The notes below the pieces were generated by a model. It worked only from the letters and a program-made list of their open reading frames with translations, did no database searches and was not told the DNA's origin. The position numbers and the translations under genes were made by a program. Source: CAZHLD01 sp964533185 (lineage in GTDB: Bacteria; Acidobacteriota; Terriglobia; Acidiferrales; UBA7541). From it: DNA of 47,531 bases. The stretch is from assembly GCA_964533185.1 (NCBI GenBank), contig CAZHLD010000017.1:1-47531 (forward strand), in the 5' to 3' direction. Shown here piece after piece: positions 1 through 9,275 of the stretch (the stretch's first letter is position 1; every line of letters begins with the position of its first letter).

Positions 1-2
1 CG

Positions 3-911
3 CCGGAGTTGTATCTGAAGCGTCTGGTGGTTGGGGGCCTCGACCGCGTCTATGAGATCAACCGCAACTTCCGCAACGAGGGCATCTCCACGCAGCACAA
101 CCCCGAGTTCACCATGCTCGAGTTCTACCAGGCCTACAGCAACTACCGCGACCTGATGGACCTGACCGAAGAGCTGCTGAGCGGCCTGGTGCAGAAAGTG
201 TGCGGCAGCCTGAGCATCCGCTACGGCGAACAAAATGTGGACTTCTCTCGCTGGCAGCGGCTCTCAATGCGCGAGGCCATCTGCAAATACTGGCCGGCCG
301 TGGCGGGCGCCGCGCCAAATGTCGAAGAACTGGCCCGGCCCGGCGGGCCGCGCACAGTGGCCGAGCGCTACAATCGCGCAGCGAAGGAAGCGGGCCGCGA
401 ACCCATTGCCGGCTCAGGCAAACTGTCCGATGGCGAATGGGCTGGCCTGCTCTTTGAAGCGGTGGCGGAAGAGCATCTGATCCAACCCACATTCATCTAC
501 GACTTCCCGACGGCGATTTCGCCGCTTTCGAAGCAACGGGACGACGATCCATCACTGGTCGAGCGGTTTGAGGTTTTTGCCGGCGGCCTTGAACTGGGCA
601 ACGCCTTTTCCGAGCTGAACGACCCGGCGGAGCAGGAGCGGCGCTTCCGCGAGCAGATCGCGCAGGGCGGGGAGGAAGTCCCGAAGGAACTCGACGAGGA
701 CTACATCCGCGCGCTCTGCTACGGTCTGCCGCCGACGGCTGGCGAAGGAATCGGCATCGACCGGCTGACCATGCTGCTCACCAATTCGCACTCGATCCGC
801 GAAGTGATCCTCTTCCCGCTGCTCCGCCCCGAAGCGCGGCCGGAAGCACGTGCCGTAACGGCCGACCCTGCGAGTGGCAGCACGACGATTCCCCCAGGCA
901 AGGCAAAATGA
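3..911 (+). CDS. lysS: Lysyl-tRNA synthetase, class II (3' part)
   Basis: Charges tRNA-Lys with lysine in the cytoplasm. The frame is open from base 3, so the N-terminal anticodon-binding domain lies outside the window. What remains is most of the class II catalytic core: motif 2 with FRNEGIS followed by HNPEFTMLEFYQAY, the region LELGNAFSELNDP, and motif 3 with GIGIDRLTMLLT close to the C-terminus. The last ~30 residues form an Ala/Pro/Thr-rich tail beyond the usual end. The stop overlaps the start of the next gene (ATGA at 908-911), which indicates translational coupling to the lipoprotein-release permease. Class II LysRS is certain; the true start cannot be seen. Confidence 0.96.
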   Translation, partial: PELYLKRLVVGGLDRVYEINRNFRNEGISTQHNPEFTMLEFYQAYSNYRDLMDLTEELLSGLVQKVCGSLSIRYGEQNVDFSRWQRLSMREAICKYWPAVAGAAPNVEELARPGGPRTVAERYNRAAKEAGREPIAGSGKLSDGEWAGLLFEAVAEEHLIQPTFIYDFPTAISPLSKQRDDDPSLVERFEVFAGGLELGNAFSELNDPAEQERRFREQIAQGGEEVPKELDEDYIRALCYGLPPTAGEGIGIDRLTMLLTNSHSIREVILFPLLRPEARPEARAVTADPASGSTTIPPGKAK

Positions 912-2134
912 AGTTTGAATGGATGGTGGCGCAGCGTTACCTGCGCTCGGCCAACAAGCCTGCGGTGCTGCGGCTGGTGACGCTGCTCTCGGTGGCGGGC
1001 GTGGTGGCGGGCGTGAGTACGCTGGTGGTGGCGCTGGCGATGAACGCCGGCTTCCAGGAGACGCTGCAGGAGCGGCTGCTGGGGGTTACGGCGCATGTGT
1101 CGCTCGAGCGGCCCGGCTCGGAAGGCATCCGCGAGGCAAGCGAGCTGGCCCAGCGGCTGGCTACGACGCCCGGCGTGCGCTCGGCGGCGCCGGCGATCTA
1201 TCAGACTGTGCTGCTCTCCGCCGGCGGGCGGGCCCAGGGGCTACTGGTGAAAGGAGTGGACCCGGGGCTCGAGCGTGCCTCGAACGAGGCCTTGCGGCGA
1301 GTGGTCTCCGGCGCGGCCGATTTCGCGCCCGATGGCGACGGAATCGAGGCCATCCTGCTGGGGCGGCTGCTGGCGAAGGCAATGAAGATCGGCCCGGGGG
1401 AGTACGTGACGCTGACCAGCCCGCAGGGGCGGATGACGCCGTTTGGGATGATGCCGCGGACGCGACGATTTCGCGTGACGGGGGTCTTCGATTCGGGCTT
1501 CTACGACTACGACGCCAACTGGGGATTCGTCACGCTGGCCGCGGCGCAGGGGCTGGCCGGTGTTGGCGACGTGGTGAGCCTGATTGAGTTCCGCATTGAC
1601 CGCGTTGACCAGGCCGCGGAAGTGGCCCGGCGGCTCGAACAGGCGGCCGGCACAGGCTTCCGCGCAAAGACGTGGATGGAGGAAAACCAGGCGCTGTTCC
1701 GCGCGCTGCGTCTGGAAAAGCTGGTGACGGCGATTTTCATCGGGTTGATTACGTTTGTGGCCGGGCTGAACATCCTGGTGGTGCTGGCCATGACGGTCAC
1801 CGACCGGGCGCGCGACATCGCTGTGCTGATGGCGCTGGGCGCGCGGCGGGAGCAGGTGCGGACGATTTTTGTGCTGCAGGGGCTGACGGTCGGAGCGGTG
1901 GGCACGGTGGCCGGACTGGCAATCGGCTACGCGCTGGCGTGGGGAGCGAATACCTACCAGTGGATCCCACTCGACCCGCAGGTGTATGCAGTGCCCTATG
2001 TGCCCTTCCATGCCAACCCGTCGGATGCGTTCTGGATTGCGGCGGCGGCGCTGGGCATCAGTATGGTGGCGACGCTGGTGCCGGCGCGCGCGGCGGCGCG
2101 TATACTGCCGGTCGAGATCCTTCGCTACGAGTGA
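908..2134 (+). CDS. lolC: Lipoprotein-releasing ABC transporter permease (LolC/LolE family)
   Basis: Inner-membrane permease that extracts lipoproteins for transfer to the outer membrane, powered by a LolD ATPase. The 408-residue length is typical. A cytoplasmic N-terminus starting MKFEWMVAQRYLRS is followed by one membrane helix (about 20-45), a large periplasmic domain (about 50-265), and three C-terminal helices of the FtsX domain (about 270-300, 320-345, 375-398). The segment DRARDIAVLMALGARR is the coupling-helix signature of FtsX permeases. It is coupled to lysS by a 4-base overlap. Its ATPase partner lies at 3078, separated by an inserted toxin-antitoxin pair. LolC and LolE cannot be told apart here, and only one such permease is visible. 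Confidence 0.9.
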   Translation: MKFEWMVAQRYLRSANKPAVLRLVTLLSVAGVVAGVSTLVVALAMNAGFQETLQERLLGVTAHVSLERPGSEGIREASELAQRLATTPGVRSAAPAIYQTVLLSAGGRAQGLLVKGVDPGLERASNEALRRVVSGAADFAPDGDGIEAILLGRLLAKAMKIGPGEYVTLTSPQGRMTPFGMMPRTRRFRVTGVFDSGFYDYDANWGFVTLAAAQGLAGVGDVVSLIEFRIDRVDQAAEVARRLEQAAGTGFRAKTWMEENQALFRALRLEKLVTAIFIGLITFVAGLNILVVLAMTVTDRARDIAVLMALGARREQVRTIFVLQGLTVGAVGTVAGLAIGYALAWGANTYQWIPLDPQVYAVPYVPFHANPSDAFWIAAAALGISMVATLVPARAAARILPVEILRYE

Positions 2135-2142
2135 GGCGGGAA

Positions 2143-2178
2143 TGACATTTTGACGCTTTGACGCCAAAGTGTCATACT
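2143..2178 (+). promoter_or_regulatory. Toxin-antitoxin promoter with overlapping dyad operator
   Basis: TTGACG (2150-2155) and CATACT (2173-2178) are 17 bases apart and fit a sigma70-type promoter. A near-perfect inverted repeat, TGACATTTTG (2143-2152) and CAAAGTGTCA (2165-2174), covers both elements. That placement is expected for autorepression by a ribbon-helix-helix antitoxin. The start codon at 2197 follows a GGGGG ribosome-binding site. The promoter and dyad are read directly; the regulator is inferred. Confidence 0.6.
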
Positions 2179-2196
2179 CTCGGCAGGGGGAATCCC

Positions 2197-2427
2197 ATGG
2201 CAGCAAGGCAACGAACCACCGTCTATCTGCAACCCAAGCTCTACCGGGCACTCAAGGTGAAAGCGGCCATCACCGATCAGGGGATCTCCGAGCTGATCAA
2301 CGAAGCCGTGGCGCTTGCGCTGCGGGAAGACGCCATCGATCGCAAGGCTCTTCGCAAAGGGCGGAGGCAGCCCAGCCGGCCACTGACTGAGTTTTTGAGC
2401 GAGCTCAAGCGTGACGGCCTGCTATAG
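2197..2427 (+). CDS. Ribbon-helix-helix (CopG-like) antitoxin
   Basis: A 76-residue DNA-binding antitoxin. The N-terminal strand RQRTTVYLQPKLYRALKVKA and the helix QGISELINEAVALAL match the ribbon-helix-helix fold, which binds DNA as a dimer and represses its own operon. The C-terminal third, ending LTEFLSELKRDGLL, is likely the toxin-binding segment. ATG 2197 was chosen over an upstream TTG at 2158 because GGGGG lies six bases before it and the promoter elements extend past 2158. The last 17 bases overlap the toxin gene, the usual layout. It interrupts the lolC-lolD gene pair. Confidence 0.85.
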   Translation: MAARQRTTVYLQPKLYRALKVKAAITDQGISELINEAVALALREDAIDRKALRKGRRQPSRPLTEFLSELKRDGLL

Positions 2428-2671
2428 CGTTCTTGTCAAGAGTGGTGCCGAGCGCGAAATCCGGAACCTGCCTGCGGCGGATCGGAAGCGCGTTCTAAGA
2501 AGAATCGGGCGGCTTGCGTCCGACCCGCGCCCGCCAGACTGTAGGAAACTGCAGGGCACAGATGCCTATCGAATCCGTCAGGGCGACTATCGGATTCTCT
2601 ATGCAGTGGATGATCCGAAACGCGTGGTGATTGTGTACCGGGTCGGGCACCGCAGCGAGGTGTACCGATAG
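2411..2671 (+). CDS. RelE/ParE-family toxin
   Basis: An 86-residue protein of the RelE/ParE superfamily. The N-terminal strand and basic helix (VKSGAEREIRNLPAADRKRV), the middle KLQGTDAYRIRQGDYRILYAV, and the final strand VVIVYRVGHRSEVYR are diagnostic. RelE members cleave mRNA on the ribosome; ParE members poison gyrase. The C-terminal RVGHRSEVY pattern favours the RelE side. It starts with GTG inside the antitoxin gene. Length and motifs are intact, so the module looks functional. The mode of action is not proved by sequence alone. Confidence 0.85.
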   Translation: MTACYSVLVKSGAEREIRNLPAADRKRVLRRIGRLASDPRPPDCRKLQGTDAYRIRQGDYRILYAVDDPKRVVIVYRVGHRSEVYR

Positions 2672-3077
2672 TCGCGAAATCAATTGCTGCAGGCAGAGGT
2701 GCGGAAGCGGGGCGCGCAGTACGGGTACTCACGGTTAGTGGCTTTGGCCAGAGGCTTGCACCATGTATGGTGGAAACTGATAGTTGCAGCGGCGGAAAAG
2801 TGCGCCGCACCAGGCGAACTCGCGGCTTCGCGCTACAATCCGGGGTTTTGCAATGGGTTGCGGGCCAGCCGATTGGTAACGAAAATAGCCGGGTGGGCGG
2901 GTCGGGCAAGCGTTGGGTGAGAATGTGCAATGAGTTCGGCCACTGGTCAGGGTACGGGGTGCCTGAGCAGGGGAAGAGGATAGACGCAAACCCGCAAACC
3001 TTTGCAGCATCGAAGAGACTAGAGGTCGAAGGTTGGAAGATAGAGGTTGGAAAAAGAAAGAGCGCGGGCAACGGCAG
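2672..3077. other. Non-coding stretch between the toxin gene and lolD
   Basis: About 400 bases without a convincing gene. A small plus-strand reading frame (2684-2920) has no recognisable protein features. A TACAAT hexamer at 2834-2839 could be a -10 box, but no good -35 lies at the right distance. The last part is the heptamer repeat listed separately. The stretch probably came with the toxin-antitoxin insertion or is left from it. Confidence 0.5.
3014..3062 (+). repeat. Heptamer tandem repeat, purine-rich (AGAGGTT-like)
   Basis: Seven consecutive 7-base units: AGAGACT, AGAGGTC, GAAGGTT, GGAAGAT, AGAGGTT, GGAAAAA, GAAAGAG. The period is strict although the unit drifts. A similar 7-base rhythm resumes at 3084-3111 inside the lolD coding sequence. 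Confidence 0.7.
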
Positions 3078-3887
3078 ATGATGACCGAGAGACCAGAGAC
3101 GAGAGCGAGCGAAGGCGGGCCGGTTGCTGCCGCTGTGCTGGAGGCGCGCGGGCTGGCGAAGGTCTACCGCTCGGGGGCGGCCGAGTTGCGCGTTCTTTCG
3201 GGTGTGGACCTGGCGCTGGAGCGGGGAGAGATGGTGGCGCTGGTGGGGCCTTCGGGTGCGGGAAAGAGCACGCTTTTGCATCTGCTGGCCGCGCTGGACA
3301 GGCCAACAAGCGGTACAGTATACTTTGCTGCGAAGGCGCTCGAAACGCTTACCGACGAAGCGCTTGCGGAGCTTCGAAACCGGCAGATTGGATTCGTCTG
3401 GCAGCGGCATCATCTGCTGCCGGATTTCACCGCAGGGGAGAACGTGGCCTTGCCCCTGCTGATGAGGGGAACGCGTCGCTCGGAAGCGCTCGACACCGCC
3501 CGGCAATGGCTTGGGGAGGTGGGGCTGGCGGAGCGGACAGGTCAACGCACGGGGGAACTATCCGGTGGCGAACAACAGCGCGTAGCGCTGGCCCGCGCGC
3601 TGGTCAGCGAGCCGGCTGTTTTGCTGGCCGATGAGCCCACCGGGAATCTGGACGAGGAAAACGCGGAATCAATTTTTCAGTTGATGCAGCGCCTGCACCG
3701 GACCCACCGGCTGAGTTCGATCCTGGCCACACACAATCCGGGTCTAGCGGGGCGATGCGATCGGGTGTTGGAGTTAGAACACGGCAAACTAGTGCCTCGC
3801 GGCGGGGAACCGCGGAAGCACGAAGCCTCCGGGAAGCTTATCCCTTCTCTGCGTCCCGGAGTCGGAACCCGGGGAGAAACGAGCTGA
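3078..3887 (+). CDS. lolD: Lipoprotein-releasing ABC transporter ATPase
   Basis: The ATPase that drives lipoprotein extraction with LolC/E. It has Walker A GPSGAGKST (about residues 55-63), a Q-loop in IGFVWQRHHLLPDFTA, the signature LSGGEQQRVALARAL, Walker B VLLADEPTGNLD and an H-loop in ATHN. The DEPTGNLD form is typical of the LolD/MacB/FtsE group. ATG 3078 (or 3081) is preferred over an in-frame TTG at 3033, which lies inside the heptamer repeat. The first ~15 residues are encoded by another 7-base-periodic stretch and precede the conserved fold. A C-terminal extension of about 30 residues follows the domain. The stop is three bases before clpC, so the two genes are probably co-transcribed. 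Confidence 0.9.
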   Translation: MMTERPETRASEGGPVAAAVLEARGLAKVYRSGAAELRVLSGVDLALERGEMVALVGPSGAGKSTLLHLLAALDRPTSGTVYFAAKALETLTDEALAELRNRQIGFVWQRHHLLPDFTAGENVALPLLMRGTRRSEALDTARQWLGEVGLAERTGQRTGELSGGEQQRVALARALVSEPAVLLADEPTGNLDEENAESIFQLMQRLHRTHRLSSILATHNPGLAGRCDRVLELEHGKLVPRGGEPRKHEASGKLIPSLRPGVGTRGETS

Positions 3888-3890
3888 ACC

Positions 3891-6317
3891 GTGTTTGAAC
3901 GCTATACCGAAAAAGCCCGGCGCGTGATCTTCTTCGCCCGCTATGAGGCCAGCCAGTACGGCAGTGCGTTCATCGAGACCGAGCATCTGCTGCTCGGGCT
4001 GATGCGCGAGGACAAGGCCCTGGCCAACCGTTTTCTGCGCTCGCACGGCTCGATTGAATCCATCCGCAAGGAGATTGAATCGCGGATCACCATCCGGGAG
4101 CGCATCTCGACGTCGGTGGAGGTGCCACTGAGCCAGGAGTGCAAGCGCATCCTGAATCTCGCCACCGAAGAGGCCGAGCGGCTGGGGCACAAGAACGTCG
4201 GCACGGAGCACCTGCTGCTGGGCATCCTGCGCGAAGAGAAATGCTTTGGCGCGGAGATTCTACTGGAGCGCGGCCTGCGGCTTTCGACGCTGCGGGACGA
4301 ACTGGCCCGCAGCGCCGGCGAGAAAGTGCCGGTAGCCCGCCCGAAGGAAACTTCGCTGCTGGCCGAGTTCAGCCGGGACCTGACCCAGTGCGCGGTGGAA
4401 GGGCAGCTCGATCCCCTGGTGGGACGCGAGCGCGAGCTCGAGCGCGTGGTCCAAATTCTGTGCCGGCGCACGAAAAACAACCCGGTGCTAATCGGCGAGC
4501 CGGGGGTGGGCAAAACAGCCATCGTCGAAGGTCTGGCGCAGCGGATTGCCGATGGCGACGTGCCGCCGTTTCTGGCCGAAAAGAGAATCCTTTCGCTGGA
4601 TCTGTCGTTGATCGTAGCGGGCACGAAGTACCGCGGGCAGTTTGAAGAGCGGCTGAAGACGATCATGAAGGAGCTGATGGAGAGCCAGACCGCCATCATC
4701 TTCATTGATGAGCTGCACACGCTGGTGGGGGCAGGCTCGGCCGAAGGTTCGCTGGACGCCGCGAACATCCTGAAGCCGGCGCTCTCGCGCGGCGAAATCC
4801 AGTGCATCGGGGCAACGACGCCGGGCGAATACCGCAAGTCCGTGGAAAAGGACCGCTCGCTGGAGCGGCGCTTCCAGACCGTGAAGGTGGCCGCGCCGAG
4901 CGAAGACGAAGCCATTCGCGTGCTGCACGGGGTGCGCGAGCGCTACGAAAAATTCCACGCTGTCAGCTACACCGACGAGGCGCTGCGCTACGCCGTCTAT
5001 CTCTCCAGCCGGTACATCCCGGACCGTTACCTGCCGGACAAGGCCATTGACCTGATTGACGAGGCTGGTTCGCGGGTAAAGCTGCGCCAGGCGATGCTGC
5101 CGGAAGAAGTGGCCGAGGTGCAGAAGCGGGTGAAGTTCATCACCCACCGCATGGAAACGGCGATTGCCAACCACGAGTTTGAAAAAGCGCGCTTTTACTC
5201 CGAAGAAGAGCGCAAGGAGAAGGAAAACCTGCGGGTGGTGCGAGAGAAGCTGAAGATTGATGAGTCATCGACCGGGATCGTCACCCGCGATGACATCGAG
5301 GAAGTGGTGGCGCGCTGGACGGGCGTTGCGGTGACCTCGATCAAGGAAGACGAGCAGCAGAAACTGCTGCGCATCGAGGTGGAGCTGCACAAGCGCGTGA
5401 TCAGCCAGGAGAAGGCCATCACCGCGCTGGCCCGCGCCATCCGCCGCAGCCGCGCCGGCCTGAAGGCGCCGGGGCGTCCGGTGGGCTGCTTCCTATTCCT
5501 GGGACCGACCGGCGTGGGCAAGACGGAAGTGGCGCGGCGACTGGCCGAGTTCCTCTTCGGCACGGAGAAGTCGCTGGTGCGCTTTGACATGTCCGAGTAC
5601 ATGGAGAAGCACTCGGTGTCGAAGCTGATCGGCGCGCCTCCGGGCTACGTCGGCTATGAAGAGGGCGGGCAACTCACCGAGCGCATACGGCGGACGCCGT
5701 ACTCGGTGATCCTGCTGGACGAAATCGAGAAGGCACACCCGGATGTTTACAACATCCTGCTCCAGGTGTTCGAGGACGGCCAACTGACCGACGGCCTGGG
5801 CAACACGGTGGACTTCCGCAACACGATCCTGATCATGACGTCGAACCTGGGCGCGCGGCACCTGCAGAAGCGGCAGGCGATGGGCTTCCAGTCTTCCGGC
5901 GAAGAGGCCACGGCGAAGAGCCTGGAAGATTTGGTGCTGGGCGAAGTGAAGCGCGTGTTCAACCCGGAGTTCCTGAACCGGGTGGACGAAGTGATCCTGT
6001 TCAACTCGCTGGGCGACGAAGAACTGCTGCGCATCATTGACCTGCTGGTGGGCCAGATCAACGACACACTGATCCACCGCCAGGTGCAGATTGTGATGAC
6101 GCCGGAAGCGCGCCAGTGGATTCTGGAGAAGACCTGCGGCGACCGCAGCTATGGCGCACGGCCGCTGCGGAGGGCGCTGCAGAAGTACGTTGAAGATCCG
6201 CTGTCGGAAGCGCTGATCCAGGGCGGACTGCAGCGGCCGGCAACGCTGGAAGTTTACGTTTCTGGGGATGGTCTGAGCTTCCGGCCCGTGCTCGAAGCAA
6301 CCCCGGCTATCCACTAG
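3891..6317 (+). CDS. clpC: AAA+ unfoldase ClpC
   Basis: Hexameric ATPase that unfolds proteins and feeds them to the ClpP protease. The 808 residues contain two N-terminal Clp repeats (about 1-145, with TEHLLLGLM and TEHLLLGIL), a first AAA+ domain with Walker A GEPGVGKT (about 202-209) and Walker B IIFIDELH, a UVR-like middle segment (EFEKARFYSEEERKEKE), and a second AAA+ domain with GPTGVGKT (about 538-545) and VILLDEIEKAHPDV. The short middle domain and UVR segment identify ClpC rather than ClpB. The start is GTG, three bases after lolD. No clpP or adaptor gene is in the window. Confidence 0.95.
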   Translation: MFERYTEKARRVIFFARYEASQYGSAFIETEHLLLGLMREDKALANRFLRSHGSIESIRKEIESRITIRERISTSVEVPLSQECKRILNLATEEAERLGHKNVGTEHLLLGILREEKCFGAEILLERGLRLSTLRDELARSAGEKVPVARPKETSLLAEFSRDLTQCAVEGQLDPLVGRERELERVVQILCRRTKNNPVLIGEPGVGKTAIVEGLAQRIADGDVPPFLAEKRILSLDLSLIVAGTKYRGQFEERLKTIMKELMESQTAIIFIDELHTLVGAGSAEGSLDAANILKPALSRGEIQCIGATTPGEYRKSVEKDRSLERRFQTVKVAAPSEDEAIRVLHGVRERYEKFHAVSYTDEALRYAVYLSSRYIPDRYLPDKAIDLIDEAGSRVKLRQAMLPEEVAEVQKRVKFITHRMETAIANHEFEKARFYSEEERKEKENLRVVREKLKIDESSTGIVTRDDIEEVVARWTGVAVTSIKEDEQQKLLRIEVELHKRVISQEKAITALARAIRRSRAGLKAPGRPVGCFLFLGPTGVGKTEVARRLAEFLFGTEKSLVRFDMSEYMEKHSVSKLIGAPPGYVGYEEGGQLTERIRRTPYSVILLDEIEKAHPDVYNILLQVFEDGQLTDGLGNTVDFRNTILIMTSNLGARHLQKRQAMGFQSSGEEATAKSLEDLVLGEVKRVFNPEFLNRVDEVILFNSLGDEELLRIIDLLVGQINDTLIHRQVQIVMTPEARQWILEKTCGDRSYGARPLRRALQKYVEDPLSEALIQGGLQRPATLEVYVSGDGLSFRPVLEATPAIH

Positions 6318-6377
6318 CGAATCCTACGCGCACAGGCCGGGCTTCTTCCCGGGGACCCGGCGGGGGAGAGAGACATT

Positions 6378-9275
6378 TTGGGTCTGGGGGGCGCGGCCTT
6401 GAGAAGGCGCCTGGCCGCTCGCATAAATTCCTGTCTACCAGTTTTTCTACTGCTCACCCTGGTGTGTTTGCCGGCGGCCGCGCAGGCGCAGGCCCCGCCG
6501 ACCACCAGTCCACAGCAGCCCGCCCAGCCGCCCGCCGGACCGTCCGGCGTCATCCAGAGGATTGAGTTCGTCGGCAACCGGCGCATCCGCAGTGAAACGC
6601 TGCGCTCACGCATTTTCTCCCGCGACGGCGACGTGTATAACGAAGACTCGCTGCGGCGCGACTTCCAGGCGCTGTGGAACACGCAGTATTTCGAGGACAT
6701 CCGCCTGGAGGAGGAAGACAGCACCGACCGGCCCAACGCCAAAATCATCGTGTGGCACGTCAAAGAGCGTCCGACAATCCGCACCATCGACTACAAGGGG
6801 TTGAAGTCCGCGCAAGTGTCGGACGTACTCGAGAGGTTTAAGGACCGCAAGGTGGGGCTTTCGGTGGAAAGCCAGTTTGACCCGACGAAGATCCGCCGGG
6901 CCGAAGTTGTGCTGAAGCAGTTGCTGGCCGAAAACGGCCGCCAGTTTGCGACCATCCGCACGACTTACGAGCGCATCCCCGCCACCAACGCCGTGCGCGT
7001 GACGTTCAACATCACCGAAGGGCCCAAGGTCAAGGTGGGCAAGATCGACATGGAAGGCAACGCTGCGTTCTCCGACCGGAAAATTATCCGCACGATGCGC
7101 CACTCGCGCCCCTACGCCGTGCCGCTGGGGATCACCCAGTGGAACGTCATGTCCAAGACCTACGACCGGCGAAAGCTTTCGGAAGACCTGGAAATCGGCA
7201 TCCGCGGGCTCTATCAGGACAATGGCTACTTTACGGTGCTGGTGAAAGAGCCGGTGACGGACACGGTGGACATCAACCGCGGCGGCATCCCCGGGCCCTG
7301 GCCGCTGGTGGGGCGCAAGCGCGGCAAGGCCACCAACATTACCATCCCGATCCAGGAAGGCGAGCGCTTCCGGATGGGCCGGCTGGTGATCCGCAGCAGC
7401 GACCCGGACAAAAGCCTTTCGCTCAAGCAGGAATTCCTGGTGTCCATTTTTCCCCTTAAAGAGGGAGACATCTTCGCCATCGACAAGGTGCGCAAGGCCC
7501 TGGAGAACTACACCAAGCTGTACGGGGAGTTCGGCTTCATCGACTTCACCACGGTGCCGGACACGGATATTGACCAGGCGAAGAAGGTGATCAACCTCAC
7601 GCTGGAGTTTGAGGAACAGAAGCAGTACTTCATCCGGCGGATCGAGTTTGTGGGCAACGTCACTACGCGCGATAAGGTGATCCGGCGCGAGATCCTGCTC
7701 GACGAGGGCGACCTGTTCAACAACCGGCTGTGGGAGATCAGCCTGCTGCGGCTGAACCAGCTCGACTACTTCGAGCCAATCAAGGCCGAAACGTCACAGG
7801 AAATCAAGCGCAATGTGAAAGATGCCACCGTGGACCTGATCCTGAAGGTGAAGGAAAAGGGCAAGCAGTCGGTGGGGCTGACCGGAGGCGTAAGCGGCAT
7901 CGCCGGGAGCTTCATCGGGTTGAGCTACCAGACCAACAATTTTCTGGGCCTGGGCGAGACGCTGACGTTTTCCGCCGAGCTGGGCGACCGGCAGCGCAAC
8001 CTCCTCTTCGGCTTCACCGAGCCGTACCTTTTTGACCGGCCCATCTCGTCCGGCTTCACGGTTTTCTCGAGCCGGTTCAGCTTCGACCAGGCGCGTGAGT
8101 CGGCCCTCCGGTTTGGCCAGCAAGTGCAGATTGACCCCAACCTCGTCCAGAACTTCAACCAGAACAGCAAGGGCTTTACGATCTTTGCCAGCTACCCGCT
8201 CAAGAAGTTTTCGTTCATGCGGCTGGGCGTGACCTACGGTTTTACCGACAGCAACATCACGGCCTTCAGCCTGTCGTCGCAGTTGCTCTTCGAGCAGTTG
8301 CAGTTCCGCAACCTGGCGGGGCCGTCGTCGCTGCGCGGCATCCGCTCGAGCCGCATCGTGCCGACGCTCAGCTACAACACGATCGACAGCCCAATTAACC
8401 CGACGCGCGGCAAGAGTTTTTTCTATTCGCTGAGCTTTGAGGGCGGGCCGCTGCAGGGCAACGTCAACGCCATCACCAACGTGTTTGAGACGAAATACTT
8501 CCGCCCGATTAACAAGCGGCGCAACGTGGTGGGCTTCCGCCTGCTGGCCGCCTATGCCACCGGGTACAGCGGGCTGGCGCTGCCGCCCTTCAACCGGTTT
8601 TTCTTGGGTGGCGAGGATACGATCCGCGGATTTAATATCCGCACGGTCGGGCCGTTCGCCTACGTGCCGCAGACCACCGCCCCGCAATTCTTCTTCTCGG
8701 ACCCACGGCAACTCGACCAGTTCGGCAACCCGATCCTGCGGGCGGTCAGTGTGCCGGCGCTGGTCTATACGCCGACCTTTCCGGGCGGGGATACGCAGGG
8801 CGTGGGGAACATCGAATACCGCATCCCGCTGGCCGGCCCAGTCACGCTGGCGGTGTTTTTCGACATCGGCGTGAACGGCGTGTTGCGACGGTCGCAGCTA
8901 CAGTTGGACCCCGGCGGGGTGGATCTGCTGCGCAAGCAGTTTCCGAACGCGACGATCAGCAACCAGCTGGCGCTGGCGTCGGGGTCGAACTTCAAGCTGC
9001 GCACGTCAACCGGGATTGAGTTTGTGGTGCAATTGCCGGTGGTGAATGCGCCGTTCCGGATCTACTGGGCATACAACCTGAACCGGTTGCGGCAGACGTT
9101 CATCGCTCCGACCGGCGATTTTTTTCTGACCGACGAGTTTAAGCGCTCGCTGCCGCCCGGGGTGCTGGAATCGCAAATCCTGCCGCAATTGAACTTGCTG
9201 ATCGGCACGCCGCGACCGCTGCCTTTCTTCGAGCCGATGCGGACGTTCCGGTTCACGGTGAGCCGGACGTTCTGA
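6378..9275 (+). CDS. bamA: Outer-membrane assembly factor BamA (Omp85)
   Basis: Central component of the machine that folds beta-barrels into the outer membrane. A signal peptide (hydrophobic PVFLLLTLVCLPAAA, cleavage near AQA, about residue 39) precedes five POTRA-type repeats (about 60-480; for example IQRIEFVGNRRIRSETLRSR, and later FIRRIEFVGNVTTRDKVIRR) and a C-terminal barrel (about 500-965). The GGEDTIRGF motif is the conserved loop-6 element, with I replacing the usual V. The last residue is Phe (FRFTVSRTF), as in the barrel insertion signal. The 965-residue length is long because of extended barrel loops. It starts at TTG 6378 behind GGGGGAGAG; no ATG fits the signal peptide. Confidence 0.95.
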   Translation: MGLGGAALRRRLAARINSCLPVFLLLTLVCLPAAAQAQAPPTTSPQQPAQPPAGPSGVIQRIEFVGNRRIRSETLRSRIFSRDGDVYNEDSLRRDFQALWNTQYFEDIRLEEEDSTDRPNAKIIVWHVKERPTIRTIDYKGLKSAQVSDVLERFKDRKVGLSVESQFDPTKIRRAEVVLKQLLAENGRQFATIRTTYERIPATNAVRVTFNITEGPKVKVGKIDMEGNAAFSDRKIIRTMRHSRPYAVPLGITQWNVMSKTYDRRKLSEDLEIGIRGLYQDNGYFTVLVKEPVTDTVDINRGGIPGPWPLVGRKRGKATNITIPIQEGERFRMGRLVIRSSDPDKSLSLKQEFLVSIFPLKEGDIFAIDKVRKALENYTKLYGEFGFIDFTTVPDTDIDQAKKVINLTLEFEEQKQYFIRRIEFVGNVTTRDKVIRREILLDEGDLFNNRLWEISLLRLNQLDYFEPIKAETSQEIKRNVKDATVDLILKVKEKGKQSVGLTGGVSGIAGSFIGLSYQTNNFLGLGETLTFSAELGDRQRNLLFGFTEPYLFDRPISSGFTVFSSRFSFDQARESALRFGQQVQIDPNLVQNFNQNSKGFTIFASYPLKKFSFMRLGVTYGFTDSNITAFSLSSQLLFEQLQFRNLAGPSSLRGIRSSRIVPTLSYNTIDSPINPTRGKSFFYSLSFEGGPLQGNVNAITNVFETKYFRPINKRRNVVGFRLLAAYATGYSGLALPPFNRFFLGGEDTIRGFNIRTVGPFAYVPQTTAPQFFFSDPRQLDQFGNPILRAVSVPALVYTPTFPGGDTQGVGNIEYRIPLAGPVTLAVFFDIGVNGVLRRSQLQLDPGGVDLLRKQFPNATISNQLALASGSNFKLRTSTGIEFVVQLPVVNAPFRIYWAYNLNRLRQTFIAPTGDFFLTDEFKRSLPPGVLESQILPQLNLLIGTPRPLPFFEPMRTFRFTVSRTF

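Noticed and set aside
2684..2920. Possible 78-residue gene between the toxin gene and lolD
   Set aside because: No ribosome-binding site, no domain and poor codon use.
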